From: Comamonadaceae bacterium
Lineage (GTDB): Bacteria; Pseudomonadota; Gammaproteobacteria; Burkholderiales; Burkholderiaceae_C
Direction of reading: 5' to 3'
NCBI GenBank assembly: GCA_013297925.1
Contig: JAAFJC010000004.1
Location: forward strand, 37,287-101,286
DNA: 64,000 bases
Shown here: piece after piece, positions 15,595 to 24,133 of the stretch
How the letters are laid out: each line of letters opens with the position of its first letter
Position numbering within the stretch: the stretch's first letter is position 1
Translations under genes and position numbers: made by a program
The notes under the pieces: model-generated
What the model was told of the DNA's origin: nothing
Database searches by the model: none
The model's input: only the letters and a program-made list of their open reading frames with translations

Positions 15595-17337
15595 ATGAAA
15601 CCCTTCAACATCACCACCTTGCTGCTCGTAGCGGCTTTGCTCAGCGGCTGTGCCAGCACGGGCAGCCCGCCCGCCCCGGCAAAGATTGAGCCGATCACCG
15701 TTCAGGCGAAGAAGCGGGCTGTGACGACGGCGCATCCGCTGGCCACGATGGCGGCTCTGAATATCTTGGAGCGCGGCGGCAGCGCGGTGGATGCGGCGAT
15801 TGCGGCGCAGATGGTGCTGGGCTTGGTGGAGCCGCAGTCTTCCGGCGTGGGCGGCGGGGCGCTGGCCATGCATTGGGATGCGAAGGCTGCGCAGCTCACC
15901 AGCTTTGATGGCTTGTCTGCCGCGCCCAGCCGCGTGACTGCCGCTTTGAATCAAGATTTTGATGGCAAGACTTTAAAGAGCGAGGATGTGGCGCGCGGCG
16001 GGCGCTCGGTGGGCGTGCCGGGAGCGCTGAGCGTATTGAAGATGGTGCATGACAAGCATGGCAAGCTGCCTTGGGCGAGCTTGTTTGATCCCGCGATTAA
16101 ATTGGCAAAAGAAGGTTTTCCGCTGGCACCCAGATTGCACGCAACGCTCTCTGAGCCCAATGCAGTGAAAGATCTTCCAGAGATGGTGGCTTTGTATTTC
16201 GATGCGAGTGGCAAGCTGCTGCCGGTCGGCACTGTGCTTCAAAACCTTGCGTATGCCAATACCCTGACCCGCATTGCGCAGCAAGGCCCGGCGGGCTTTG
16301 TTGCCCAGGGTGGTGGCGCGAGTTTTGTGGCGGCGGTGCAGCGCGGCGCGCATCCTTCGATGGTCAGCGAGGCAGATATGCGCGCTTATCGTGCCGAGCC
16401 TAGGGAGACGATGTGCGCACCGTTTCTCGCTTACAAAGTTTGCGCCATGGGGCCCACCTCGTTTGGCGGCGTGGTGGTGCTGCAAAAGTTGCAGATGCTG
16501 GAGGCGCGGCTACAAGGCGCGGCACCAGCAGGAAAATTCAACTTTGACGACCCAGAGTTTGTGCATTTGTATGCCGAGGCCGCACGCTTGGCGCAAGCGG
16601 ATCGTTTGCATTACATTGGCGATCCAGCGTTTACCAACGTGCCTGTGGCATCGCTGATTGCCGCGCCCTATGCGAAAGAGCGCGCTCGATTGCTCGATGC
16701 CAAGAATCGCGCGCCCTCGGTGCGCCCTGGCGTGATGGATTCCAAAACCGCCCTGCTCGAAACCGCCCCAGGCAGCGAGACGATGGATGCCACGAGCCAG
16801 ATGGCCATCGTCGATGCAGAAGGCAATGCCTTGAGTATCACCACCACAACCAATCTCAACTTTGGCTCGCGCATCTTGGTAGACGGCTATGTGCCCAACA
16901 ACGCCATGACCAACTTCACCGGCTTGCCGCGCGCCGGCCAGGCTGCGCCCAATAAGATGGAGCCGGGCAAACGCCCCGTGACTTCGATGGCACCTGTGAT
17001 CGTGTTTGACAAAGAGGGCAAGCCTATGCTGGTGGGCGGCTCAGCAGGCGGCCTGCAAATCGTGGACTACATCACCGGCAGCTTGATCGAGATGCTGGCC
17101 AATCAGCGCACGCCTGCTCAAGCTTTGGCACGCGGCAATATTTCTACGGCCGTGGTTGACAAAGTGCAGCTGGAAAAAGACACACCAGCCGCAGCCCTGG
17201 CGCCCGCGCTCACCGCCCGAGGCCACACCGTCGAAATCGTGCCGCTGCCCAGCGGCCAAGGCTTCCTGATGCGCACGGGCGATGGCTGGATCGGCGCAGC
17301 CGATCCGCGCAGAGATGGCGTGGCCATGGGCTATTGA
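15595..17337 (+). CDS. ggt: Gamma-glutamyltransferase (lipoprotein form)
   Basis: 580-residue γ-glutamyltranspeptidase that hydrolyses or transfers the γ-glutamyl group of glutathione in the periplasm. The N-terminus is a lipoprotein signal with lipobox LLSGC (C about residue 18). The N-terminal nucleophile hydrolase core follows; family members cleave themselves before the catalytic Thr. T400 in MDATSQMAIVD fits that position, and GGSAGGLQIVDYI fits the GSPGG oxyanion region. The ORF track starts 15 codons earlier; GGAGAG at 15581-15586 places the start at ATG 15595. The 3' end carries GGGCTATTGAT twice in a row, including the stop codon. Confidence 0.92.
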   Translation: MKPFNITTLLLVAALLSGCASTGSPPAPAKIEPITVQAKKRAVTTAHPLATMAALNILERGGSAVDAAIAAQMVLGLVEPQSSGVGGGALAMHWDAKAAQLTSFDGLSAAPSRVTAALNQDFDGKTLKSEDVARGGRSVGVPGALSVLKMVHDKHGKLPWASLFDPAIKLAKEGFPLAPRLHATLSEPNAVKDLPEMVALYFDASGKLLPVGTVLQNLAYANTLTRIAQQGPAGFVAQGGGASFVAAVQRGAHPSMVSEADMRAYRAEPRETMCAPFLAYKVCAMGPTSFGGVVVLQKLQMLEARLQGAAPAGKFNFDDPEFVHLYAEAARLAQADRLHYIGDPAFTNVPVASLIAAPYAKERARLLDAKNRAPSVRPGVMDSKTALLETAPGSETMDATSQMAIVDAEGNALSITTTTNLNFGSRILVDGYVPNNAMTNFTGLPRAGQAAPNKMEPGKRPVTSMAPVIVFDKEGKPMLVGGSAGGLQIVDYITGSLIEMLANQRTPAQALARGNISTAVVDKVQLEKDTPAAALAPALTARGHTVEIVPLPSGQGFLMRTGDGWIGAADPRRDGVAMGY

Positions 17338-17361
17338 TACGGGCTATTGATCAGGATGGAT

Positions 17362-17994
17362 ATGAGCAGCATCACCACCCTTGCTGAGCTCCGTGCTCTT
17401 TATGATCCCGCCCGCGAGCGCTCTGTGCTCAAGGAGCTGCCGCAGCTGGATGCCCATGCGCGGCGCTTTGTGGGTTTGTCGCCGATGGTGGTGATCTCGA
17501 CGCATGGCGCGGCGGGCTCCGCGGATGCTTCACCACGGGGTGGGGAGGCGGGGTTTGTCAAGGTGGTGGATGAATCTACGCTGCTTATTCCCGATTCGCC
17601 GGGCAACAATCGGCTGGATTCGCTGCACAACATCATTGAGACGGGGCAAATCGGCCTGCTCTTTCTCGTGCCGGGGATGGATGAGACGCTGCGCATCAAT
17701 GGGCGTGCGGAGCTCTCCGCCGATGAAGCGCTGCGCACGCTTTGCACCGATACCTTGACGGGCAAGCCACGCGTGCCAAAGCTGGTGATCCGCGTGAGCG
17801 TGCAGGCTAGCTATTTGCATTGCGCCAAGGCGCTGATGCGCTCGGATTTGTGGAACACCGCCAAGCATATTGCCCGCAACCAAATGCCCAGCATGGGCGA
17901 GATGCTGCGCGATCAAATGGCTGATCGCATGGCGTCAGATACAGTGTTTGAAACGCAGGAGCAGATGCTGGAGCGGTACAAGCAGACGCTTTGA
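17362..17994 (+). CDS. Pyridoxamine 5'-phosphate oxidase-like FMN-binding protein
   Basis: About 210 residues, split-barrel flavin-binding fold of the PNPOx-like family (the MSMEG_1061-type subgroup). Typical elements are FVGLSPMVVISTHGAAGSADASPRGG near the N-terminus, LLIPDSPGNNRLDSLHNIIETGQIGLLFLVPGMDETLRINGRA in the core, and VRVSVQASYLHCAKALMRSDLW for the dimer/cofactor strand. True PNPOx substrate residues are not evident, so it is probably a general FMN-dependent reductase. AGGA 5 bp upstream supports ATG 17362; the track uses a TTG at 17347. It begins 24 bp after ggt. Confidence 0.85.
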   Translation: MSSITTLAELRALYDPARERSVLKELPQLDAHARRFVGLSPMVVISTHGAAGSADASPRGGEAGFVKVVDESTLLIPDSPGNNRLDSLHNIIETGQIGLLFLVPGMDETLRINGRAELSADEALRTLCTDTLTGKPRVPKLVIRVSVQASYLHCAKALMRSDLWNTAKHIARNQMPSMGEMLRDQMADRMASDTVFETQEQMLERYKQTL

Positions 17995-18004
17995 ATCATT
18001 TTAT

Positions 18005-18050
18005 GTTTCTCATTATTGACATTTTTATTTAAATGACCATAATGAGAAAC
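18005..18050 (+). promoter_or_regulatory. Operator-promoter of the HTH/AbiEii-like module
   Basis: Perfect 11-bp inverted repeat GTTTCTCATTA (18005-18015) and TAATGAGAAAC (18040-18050). Between and overlapping the arms are TTGACA (18016-18021) and, 16 bp later, CATAAT (18038-18043), a good sigma-70 promoter. Transcription would start near 18050, only about 3 bp before the ATG at 18053, so the mRNA is probably leaderless or nearly so. Binding by the encoded HTH protein would block the promoter. Confidence 0.75.
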
Positions 18051-18052
18051 AA

Positions 18053-18550
18053 ATGCCAGCCACTCTACCCCTCCCTAATGAACAAACGCAAGCCCAGCTG
18101 ACGGCCTTGGGCGAGCAGATTCGCGCTCGGCGCAAGGCGCTGAAGGTGAGCGCAACTGTGGCTGCCGAAGCGGCGGGGCTCTCTCGCGTAACGCTGCATC
18201 GCATTGAAAAGGGCGAGCCTTCAGTGACGATGGGGGCCTGGGCGAATGTTTGCACAGCGCTGGGTATGGAGGTGGCCGCGCAACTCCCTAATGTACGCGG
18301 GGCTACTGCGCCAGCACCTGATCTCAGCCAATGGATTCCGGCGCGCGTGCGCTTGGCGGATTATCCGCAGCTCAAAGCTCTGGCCTGGCAGGTGAGCGGT
18401 GTACAAACGCTGAGCCCGTTGGAGGCGCATAGCATCTATGAGCGCAATGCGCGGCATCTGGATCAAGCTGCTTTGCTTGCGCATGAGCAGGCGTTGATGC
18501 AGGCGCTTAACGCAGCTTTCGGCAGCGCAATTGAGGTGACAAATGTTTGA
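18053..18550 (+). CDS. HTH-domain antitoxin-like regulator (pairs with AbiEii-like NTase)
   Basis: 165-residue protein with an XRE-type HTH at about 22-75 (LGEQIRARRKALKVSATVAAEAAGLSRVTLHRIEKGEPSVTMG). The C-terminal region (WIPARVRLADYPQLKALAWQVSG...LSPLEAHSIYERNARHL) is of a type I associate with regulators next to AbiEii nucleotidyltransferases. It is the probable antitoxin/repressor of the module. No Shine-Dalgarno is possible because the transcript would start at the ATG. It overlaps the next gene by 8 bp. Confidence 0.85.
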   Translation: MPATLPLPNEQTQAQLTALGEQIRARRKALKVSATVAAEAAGLSRVTLHRIEKGEPSVTMGAWANVCTALGMEVAAQLPNVRGATAPAPDLSQWIPARVRLADYPQLKALAWQVSGVQTLSPLEAHSIYERNARHLDQAALLAHEQALMQALNAAFGSAIEVTNV

Positions 18551-19265
18551 ACGGCCACATCATCAGCGCATCGCGCATGTGCTGGCGGCGCTCGATGGTG
18601 ATCTGCTGCACCAGCATGGCTGCTTGTTTGGAGGCGGCACATGCATTGCGCTGCGCTATGGGGAATACCGTGAATCGGTAGATATTGATTTTTTGATCTC
18701 AGATGCCGCGGGCTACTCAAAGCTGCGGCAGCGGCTCACTGGCACGCTGGGGCTCAATGCCATCTTGCGCCAAGGCGCGCAGCCGCTTGTTGCGCTGCGC
18801 GAGATACGGGCGGATCAATACGGTGTTCGCACGCTGGTGCAGATGGATGGCATGGCGATCAAGCTGGAGATCGTGCGCGAGGCGCGGATTGCGTTCGCGC
18901 CGCCGGGCAAGGCAGACGTGATCTGCGGCATCAGGACGCTCACACCCATCGATATGGCGGCTTCCAAGCTGCTGGCCAATTCTGATCGGCATGCAGACGA
19001 TGGTGTATTCAGCCGAGATGTGATTGATTTGGCAATGATGGCGCAGCCCTTGCCTGCTTTGCGCAAAGCCTTGGCCAAAGCGGAGCTGGCTTATGGCGCA
19101 TCAGTAGTGCGGGATTTAGCCAAAGCGATTGATCGCATGCAAACCCGCACTGGCTGGCTAGAGCGTTGCATGCAGGCGATGGAGATACCGATGCCGAAAG
19201 CTGTGCTGTGGCAGAAGATTCGCAGCTTGCGGCGTGTGCTGCCTGCCCAACAAGCAGATCATTAA
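18543..19265 (+). CDS. AbiEii/type IV TA nucleotidyltransferase
   Basis: 240-residue nucleotidyltransferase of the AbiEii toxin superfamily. The motif is LFGGGTCIALRYGEYRESVDIDFL with the two aspartates of DID as metal ligands, followed by LTPIDMAASKLLANSDRHADDGVFSRDVIDLAMM, the helix-Lys region of the family. Known members transfer nucleotides to tRNA or act as abortive-infection toxins. It overlaps the HTH gene by 8 bp and shares its autoregulated promoter. It is the toxin candidate of the pair. Confidence 0.88.
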   Translation: MFERPHHQRIAHVLAALDGDLLHQHGCLFGGGTCIALRYGEYRESVDIDFLISDAAGYSKLRQRLTGTLGLNAILRQGAQPLVALREIRADQYGVRTLVQMDGMAIKLEIVREARIAFAPPGKADVICGIRTLTPIDMAASKLLANSDRHADDGVFSRDVIDLAMMAQPLPALRKALAKAELAYGASVVRDLAKAIDRMQTRTGWLERCMQAMEIPMPKAVLWQKIRSLRRVLPAQQADH

Positions 19266-19266
19266 C

Positions 19267-19320
19267 GCTATAAATTCAGTAGCGCCTCCCGCAGTATTGA
19301 TCCCCGCTAGCAGCAGATTT
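19267..19320 (+). repeat. Dispersed repeat family A, copy 8
   Basis: GCTATAAATTCAGTAGCGCC, CCGCAGTATTGA and a diverged tail TCCCCGCTAGCAGCAGATTT. It begins 1 bp after the AbiEii stop codon. Confidence 0.75.
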
Positions 19321-19326
19321 AGGCAT

Positions 19327-19352
19327 AAAAAAGCCGCCTCAGAAGGCGGCTT
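19327..19352 (-). terminator. Rho-independent terminator of the RRM gene
   Basis: Stem AAGCCGCC/GGCGGCTT with a 6-bp loop, followed on the reverse strand by a T run. It lies 19 bp past the RRM gene stop codon. Confidence 0.85.
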
Positions 19353-19371
19353 AGTTTGCATCGAAAGCAGA

Positions 19372-19743
19372 TTAGTAGCGACGACCGCCACCACCACCGC
19401 CGCCACCGCCGTAACCACCACGGTCACCGCCGCCGCCATAACCACCACCGCCGCCACCGCCGTAGCCGCCGCCACCAGTGCGTGGTGGGCGAGCTTCCAT
19501 CGGGCGAGCCACGTTCACGGTGAGCGCGCGGCCACCGACTTGTTGGCCATGCAGGCCAGCGATTGCGGCTTGTGCTTCATCGGCAGAGCCCATTTCCACA
19601 AAGCCGAAGCCTTTGGAGCGGCCGGTGTCGCGCTCCATCATGACTTTGGCAGATTGCACCTGGCCAAAAGCGGAGAACTGCTGCTGCAGATCTTCATCGC
19701 GGACGGAGTAGGCGAGATTGCCGACGTAAAGTTTGTTGCTCAT
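19372..19743 (-). CDS. RRM RNA-binding protein with glycine-rich tail
   Basis: 123-residue RNA-binding protein. One RRM covers residues 3-82, with RNP2 KLYVGNLAYS and RNP1 KGFGFVEM. The C-terminus is a Gly/Tyr/Arg tail (GGGGYGGGG units, ending GGRRY) like that of bacterial and cyanobacterial cold-inducible RRM proteins. The low-complexity tail explains the GC-rich repeats at 19376-19470. It is transcribed in the same direction as, and downstream of, infA. Role is inferred: RNA chaperone, perhaps in cold adaptation. Confidence 0.93.
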   Translation of the reverse strand: MSNKLYVGNLAYSVRDEDLQQQFSAFGQVQSAKVMMERDTGRSKGFGFVEMGSADEAQAAIAGLHGQQVGGRALTVNVARPMEARPPRTGGGGYGGGGGGGYGGGGDRGGYGGGGGGGGGRRY

Positions 19744-19831
19744 GATGAGTCTTTCTCAAAAAACGCGCCCGAAGGAAAATGGGCGCAGGGTAACTGACTA
19801 ATGTAACGGATATTGGAGCAGGCCTGCTTTT

Positions 19832-20098
19832 TTAGCGGCGGCCAGCAAATGAGGGGCCACCGACGCGAGGTTGGCGGTTTTCAATATGGCGGAAGGTGAT
19901 ACGGCCTTTGGTGAGGTCGTACGGTGACATTTCTACTGTCACTTTGTCGCCGGCCAGAATACGGATGCTGTGCTTGCGCATTTTGCCGCCGGTGTAGGCG
20001 ATGAGTTTGTGGTCATTCTCGAGGGTGACGCGGTAGCGCATATCGGGCAAGATCTCATCCACCTTGCCCTGCATTTCAATCAAATCTTCTTTGGCCAT
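19832..20098 (-). CDS. infA: Translation initiation factor IF-1 (long form)
   Basis: 88-residue S1-like OB-fold protein that binds the 30S A site at initiation. The sequence [50 protein letters not shown] is IF-1 throughout. The tail is longer ([18 protein letters not shown]) than in the 72-residue ribosomal-protein-operon version. Burkholderiales commonly carry such a second infA, so this may be the paralogue. The track ORF starts 42 codons too early; the true ATG is at 20098. The adjacent RRM gene suggests a cold- or growth-related unit. Confidence 0.92.
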   Translation of the reverse strand: MAKEDLIEMQGKVDEILPDMRYRVTLENDHKLIAYTGGKMRKHSIRILAGDKVTVEMSPYDLTKGRITFRHIENRQPRVGGPSFAGRR

Positions 20099-20473
20099 AG
20101 GCCTCCAGTGTTCACAGCTTGCCGAGGAGAAAAAGTATGACCGCTCAAGCATCTGCGTGATTCGCAGAGCAGCGTCGCTGTGAAGCATCCGATAAAAAAA
20201 TACCCGACACACTCCCCGCAGCAAAGGTAAGCAAATAACTGCGGAAGCCTCTAGTGTACTGCCCTTTGCTAAATGGGCAATTTAGCGCCCGCGTCATCGT
20301 CGGGCAGCGCGTGACAAACTGTTTGTGCAACAGCATGTTTGCCTCTCACAGCGAAGCCTGCTGCGAAAGCTTACGCACTTACCAAGTTGCTTGCGTATGG
20401 ACTTGTTTCCGTCATCTCCGCTGGGCCACAGCGCCCTAGGATGGCCTTGTCTGAAACACTTCAAGGAGTTGAC
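20099..20473. other. 375-bp gene-free region between infA and DUF4397 gene
   Basis: Divergent upstream region of infA (reverse) and the DUF4397 lipoprotein (forward, AAGGAG at 20463-20468). I see no convincing ORF, tRNA or riboswitch. ORFs listed here are short and lack ribosome-binding sites. An AT-rich stretch around 20187-20199 (GATAAAAAAATACC) could be part of a promoter. Confidence 0.4.
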
Positions 20474-21229
20474 ATGCACATCACACATCTGGCCAGCAGG
20501 CTGCAAGAGCGTTTGACGCATTGGCGAATCAGTGGCTGTTTGGCGGCGGCAGCATTTGTATTGGCCGCTTGCGGAGGCGGAGGCTCAGATTCACCGCCCG
20601 CCAGCCCCCAGGCAGCTGCAGACAGCGCCCAGGTGCGCACCGTGAATGCGCTGGATGATGCCGCCATCACCACCCTTTCAGCAGGCAGCAAAGCTGTCAA
20701 TTCAGCTGATGTTGATGCGCCCGTTTCGGAATTTGCGAAAGTCGCTGATAACGCACCGATCAGCTTGGCCGCAGCAGTTGAGAGCTCCGGCGCACAAACA
20801 CCAACAGCCGAGCTGGGCAGCAGCAGCGCCATCAGCGTGCCGATGAATGCCACCAAGGGCGACAAGATCACGGTATTCGCCATGGGCGATTCAAGCAATG
20901 TGCGCACCATGCACATCAAGCAAAATTCCACCAATGTGCCCGCTGATCAAACCGGCGTGCGCGTATTGCACGCCGCGCCGCGCGTGCCAGCTGTGGATAT
21001 TTATGTGTCTGCGCCCGATGCAGCCTTACCCACCACGCCCACGATCAGCTCGCTCTCGTTTGCCAACTTTGCGCCGCCGCCTGATCAGGCTTCGCTCAAA
21101 GTGCCCAAGGGCAACTATCAAATTCGCCTCACGGCTGCTGGCAGCAAAGATGTGGTGTTTGATTCAGGCAGCGTGCCTTTCCCCGGCGGGCAGGCAGCGT
21201 GCCTTTCCCCGGCGGGCAAGAGCTCTTGA
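20474..21229 (+). CDS. DUF4397 lipoprotein, 5' part (frameshifted)
   Basis: N-terminal 251 codons of a multi-domain DUF4397 protein. The start is ATG 20474 with AAGGAG upstream; the track ORF begins 45 codons too early. A lipoprotein signal ends at the lipobox LAAC followed by Gly-rich GGGGSDSP. The first DUF4397 unit (VRVLHAAPRVPAVDIYVSAP) is present. At 21167-21218 a 26-bp tandem duplication shifts the frame, so translation ends at 21229 in unrelated residues. Without the duplication it would continue directly into the 21199-22599 ORF, giving about 699 residues. DUF4397 proteins are extracytoplasmic β-rich proteins of unknown role. Confidence 0.82.
   Translation: MHITHLASRLQERLTHWRISGCLAAAAFVLAACGGGGSDSPPASPQAAADSAQVRTVNALDDAAITTLSAGSKAVNSADVDAPVSEFAKVADNAPISLAAAVESSGAQTPTAELGSSSAISVPMNATKGDKITVFAMGDSSNVRTMHIKQNSTNVPADQTGVRVLHAAPRVPAVDIYVSAPDAALPTTPTISSLSFANFAPPPDQASLKVPKGNYQIRLTAAGSKDVVFDSGSVPFPGGQAACLSPAGKSS
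21167..21218 (+). repeat. Exact 26-bp tandem duplication (frameshift)
   Basis: The unit starting GGCAGCGTGCC and ending CGGCGGGCA occurs twice without mismatch (21167-21192 and 21193-21218). Since 26 is not a multiple of three, one extra copy breaks the DUF4397 reading frame. It may be a phase-variable slip site, a recent mutation or an assembly artefact. Confidence 0.92.
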
Positions 21230-22599
21230 TTGCGGCGCTGCCCAGCTTTAGCGCTGGCTCAGCCGTGAATCTGCTGCTTTTGCCCAGTGATAGCAAGCCT
21301 ACGCTGATTCGCGAGCCCCGCAGCGCCCTGCGCGCCATCCATCTCTCGCCCGATGCGCCTGCTGTGGATGTGCTGCTGAATGACAAGCGCGTGGTGCGCA
21401 AGCTGATGTTCCGCCAAGATTCAGCCTTCGTGCACACCTTAAGCGGCACGCGCACCGTAAAAGTTACCCCGGCAGACAACACCGCCACAGCCGTGATCAC
21501 GGCCGATGTGAATCTGCCAGCCAATCAGGCTGTCTCTGTGTTGGCGCTCAACAAACTGGCCAGCATCGAGCCCGCCGTCATCGTGGACGATGGCAAAGCA
21601 CCAACCGCTGGCAACAGCAAGCTGCGCGTGTTGCATGCAAGCGCGGGTGTGCCCGCTGTGGATGTTTATTTGACTGCGCCCACTGCGACCCTGCCCTCCA
21701 CACCAACCATTGGCTCGCTCACGTACAAGGCATCCGTGCCAGCCTCTGGCGCAGCAGCGCTGCAAGTGCCCGCAGGCGAATATCGCGTGCGCCTCACCTT
21801 GGCCGGCAAAACCGATGTGGTGTATGACTCAGGCGCTTTCAAAATCAAAGCGCGTGAAGATTTGGTGGTGGCAGCCATTCCGCCCAAAGCTGATGCAGCC
21901 ATGCAACCCAGCCCCGTTGACTTGCTCGTGGTGCGCACGCGTGGCCCCAACAGCCTCCTCAAGAGCCAAACCAGCACCATGCCGCCCGTGACCCCGACCA
22001 TGGTGACCACCTCACTACGCGCTCTGCATGCATCGCCGCAAGCGCCTGCTGTGGATCTGCTGATCGATGACACGAGCACGGTATCTGCCTTGAGCTTTGG
22101 CAATTTCTCCGAGCGAGCCGCTGTGATGGAAGGCATGCGCAGCGTGAAGATCAATGTGGCTGGCACGAGCACCACCGTGCTAAGCGCCACGATCACTATC
22201 GCCAAAGACACGGCCTACACAGCCGTGGCCTACGACACGCCAGCCAGCTTGAAAGCGCTGGTGCTGAAAGACGAGGTGAAGCCCGTGTTCGCCGGCGCAC
22301 GCGGCTACATCCGCATCGTCAATCTCATCAGCGATGTGCAAGGCACTGCGACCTTCACCGGCTCTTCCACCGGAGCAGGCGCCTTCGGCACAGCCGCCCC
22401 TTACGGCGAAAACAGCCCCGGCTCTAAATCCGTCACGGTGAGCTACGCCACGGCCACCGGCCAAGGCCAAGGCCAAGCGGCAGTCGGCTTCAATTTGGAG
22501 CAAGGCAACTACTACACGGTGTACGCCATCGGCAGCGCCACCTCAGCAGGTAGCAACCCAGTGCGATTGATCGTGAGCAGAGATAGCAAAGCGCCATAG
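21199..22599 (+). CDS. DUF4397 lipoprotein, 3' part
   Basis: Continuation of the DUF4397 protein after the 26-bp duplication. The open frame carries three further DUF4397 units, which begin LRAIHLSPDAPAVDVLL, LRVLHASAGVPAVDVYL and LRALHASPQAPAVDLLI, and a last segment YIRIVNLISDVQGTATFTG. It probably has no start of its own; the reading frame merely opens in the duplicated sequence. If the duplication is real, this part is untranslated or needs a frameshift event. A strong terminator follows 17 bp later. Confidence 0.8.
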   Translation: MPFPGGQELLIAALPSFSAGSAVNLLLLPSDSKPTLIREPRSALRAIHLSPDAPAVDVLLNDKRVVRKLMFRQDSAFVHTLSGTRTVKVTPADNTATAVITADVNLPANQAVSVLALNKLASIEPAVIVDDGKAPTAGNSKLRVLHASAGVPAVDVYLTAPTATLPSTPTIGSLTYKASVPASGAAALQVPAGEYRVRLTLAGKTDVVYDSGAFKIKAREDLVVAAIPPKADAAMQPSPVDLLVVRTRGPNSLLKSQTSTMPPVTPTMVTTSLRALHASPQAPAVDLLIDDTSTVSALSFGNFSERAAVMEGMRSVKINVAGTSTTVLSATITIAKDTAYTAVAYDTPASLKALVLKDEVKPVFAGARGYIRIVNLISDVQGTATFTGSSTGAGAFGTAAPYGENSPGSKSVTVSYATATGQGQGQAAVGFNLEQGNYYTVYAIGSATSAGSNPVRLIVSRDSKAP

Positions 22600-22616
22600 C
22601 GTATTCCTGCTGTTCT

Positions 22617-22652
22617 AAACAACAAACCCCGCTTCTGTGGGGTTTGTTGTTT
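22617..22652 (+). terminator. Rho-independent terminator after DUF4397 gene
   Basis: Perfect 14-bp stem AAACAACAAACCCC/GGGGTTTGTTGTTT with an 8-bp loop. The A/T ends mean it could work in both directions. Confidence 0.85.
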
Positions 22653-22720
22653 ATAGCGATAGAGTTTTGAGTTATTGATTTTTCTAAAGTGGTGTTATCT
22701 AATGCATGTGAGGCAAGTTC

Positions 22721-24133
22721 ATGGGCTACACACATTCTTTAGGCACGCATCGCTACCAGTTTGACGATTTGCGCACCCTCATGGCGCGCGCCTCGCCAGC
22801 GCGCTCTGGCGATCAGCTCGCGGGCGTGGCGGCTGCGAATGCGCAAGAGAGAGTAGCTGCTCAAATGGCTTTGGCCCAATTGCCTTTGAAAACCTTTTTG
22901 AATGAAGCAGTCGTGCCCTATGAATCAGATGAAGTCACGCGCCTGATCATCGATTCGCACCATGCGGCTGCTTTTGCGCCTGTGAGCCACCTCACCGTGG
23001 GCGATTTTCGCAATTGGCTTCTAAGCGATGCGGCCACCAGCGAATTTTTGGCTTCACTTGCCCCCGGCCTCACACCCGAGATGGCCGCCGCCGTGAGCAA
23101 GCTCTGCCGCCTGCAAGACTTGGTGTTGATCGCACGCAAATGCCGCGTCGTCACACGCTTTCGCGGCACCATTGGCCTGGCGAGCCGATTGGCCACACGC
23201 CTGCAACCCAACCACCCCACCGACGATGCAGCAGGCATCGCCGCCAGCTTGCTCGATGGCCTGCTGCATGGCAGCGGCGATGCTGTGATCGGCATCAATC
23301 CCGCCACAGATAACGTGCCCCAAGTCGTGCGCCTGCTGCAAATGCTCGATGGTGTGATCACGCGCTATGGTATTCCCACGCAGTCTTGCGTGCTCACTCA
23401 TGTGACGAACACTCTGCAAGCCATTGAGCGCGGTGCGCCGGTAGATTTGGTGTTTCAGTCCGTGGGTGGCACGGAAGGCACGAACCGCAGCTTTGGCATT
23501 GATCTGAAGCTGCTCGGCGAAGCGCGCGCGGCAGCGCTGTCTCTGCAACGCGGCGCGCTGTTTGAAGATGGCCAGCGTGGTGACAACGTGATGTATTTTG
23601 AAACTGGCCAAGGCAGCGCGCTTTCTGCCAACGCGCATCATGGCTGCGATCAGCAAACCATTGAAGCGCGAGCTTATGCCGTGGCGCGGCAATTCAAGCC
23701 ACTGCTCGTCAACACCGTGGTCGGCTTCATCGGCCCAGAGTATTTGTTCAACGGCAAGCAAATCATCCGCGCAGGCTTGGAAGATCATTTTTGCGGCAAG
23801 CTGCTCGGCCTGCCCATGGGCTGCGACGTGTGCTACACCAACCACGCCGAGGCCGACAGCGATGACATGGACGCACTGCTCACGCTCCTGTGCGCCGCAG
23901 GCTGCAACTTCATCATGGGCGTGCCCGGCTCGGATGACATCATGCTCAACTACCAAAGCACCTCCTTTCACGATGCACTGGTGATGCGGCAGATCATGGG
24001 GCAGCGCGCCGCGCCCGAGTTTGAAGCTTGGCTGCAAAAAATGGGCGTGTTTGCTGAGGGCGGCGATTCCCGCTTGCAAGATCAGATGCCCGCGCCGTTT
24101 GCCAATGTGCTGCAGCGCTTGGAGGCTGCATGA
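22721..24133 (+). CDS. eutB: Ethanolamine ammonia-lyase, large subunit
   Basis: 470-residue catalytic subunit of the adenosylcobalamin-dependent lyase that converts ethanolamine to acetaldehyde and ammonia. EutB-typical segments are YKxFDLRTLMA-like [25 protein letters not shown] near the N-terminus, [73 protein letters not shown], and [25 protein letters not shown]. The ATG overlaps eutC at the 3' end (ATGA). No carboxysome-type eut genes or permease are in the window, so this is the simple EutBC form. No cobalamin riboswitch is seen upstream. Confidence 0.97.
   Translation: MGYTHSLGTHRYQFDDLRTLMARASPARSGDQLAGVAAANAQERVAAQMALAQLPLKTFLNEAVVPYESDEVTRLIIDSHHAAAFAPVSHLTVGDFRNWLLSDAATSEFLASLAPGLTPEMAAAVSKLCRLQDLVLIARKCRVVTRFRGTIGLASRLATRLQPNHPTDDAAGIAASLLDGLLHGSGDAVIGINPATDNVPQVVRLLQMLDGVITRYGIPTQSCVLTHVTNTLQAIERGAPVDLVFQSVGGTEGTNRSFGIDLKLLGEARAAALSLQRGALFEDGQRGDNVMYFETGQGSALSANAHHGCDQQTIEARAYAVARQFKPLLVNTVVGFIGPEYLFNGKQIIRAGLEDHFCGKLLGLPMGCDVCYTNHAEADSDDMDALLTLLCAAGCNFIMGVPGSDDIMLNYQSTSFHDALVMRQIMGQRAAPEFEAWLQKMGVFAEGGDSRLQDQMPAPFANVLQRLEAA

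Noticed and set aside
19376-19470. GC-rich tandem repeat near 19.4 kb
   Set aside because: It is the coding sequence of the Gly-rich tail of the RRM protein.
22653-22720. Cobalamin riboswitch before eutBC
   Set aside because: Only 68 bp of AT-rich sequence after the terminator; no B12-box-like sequence is visible.
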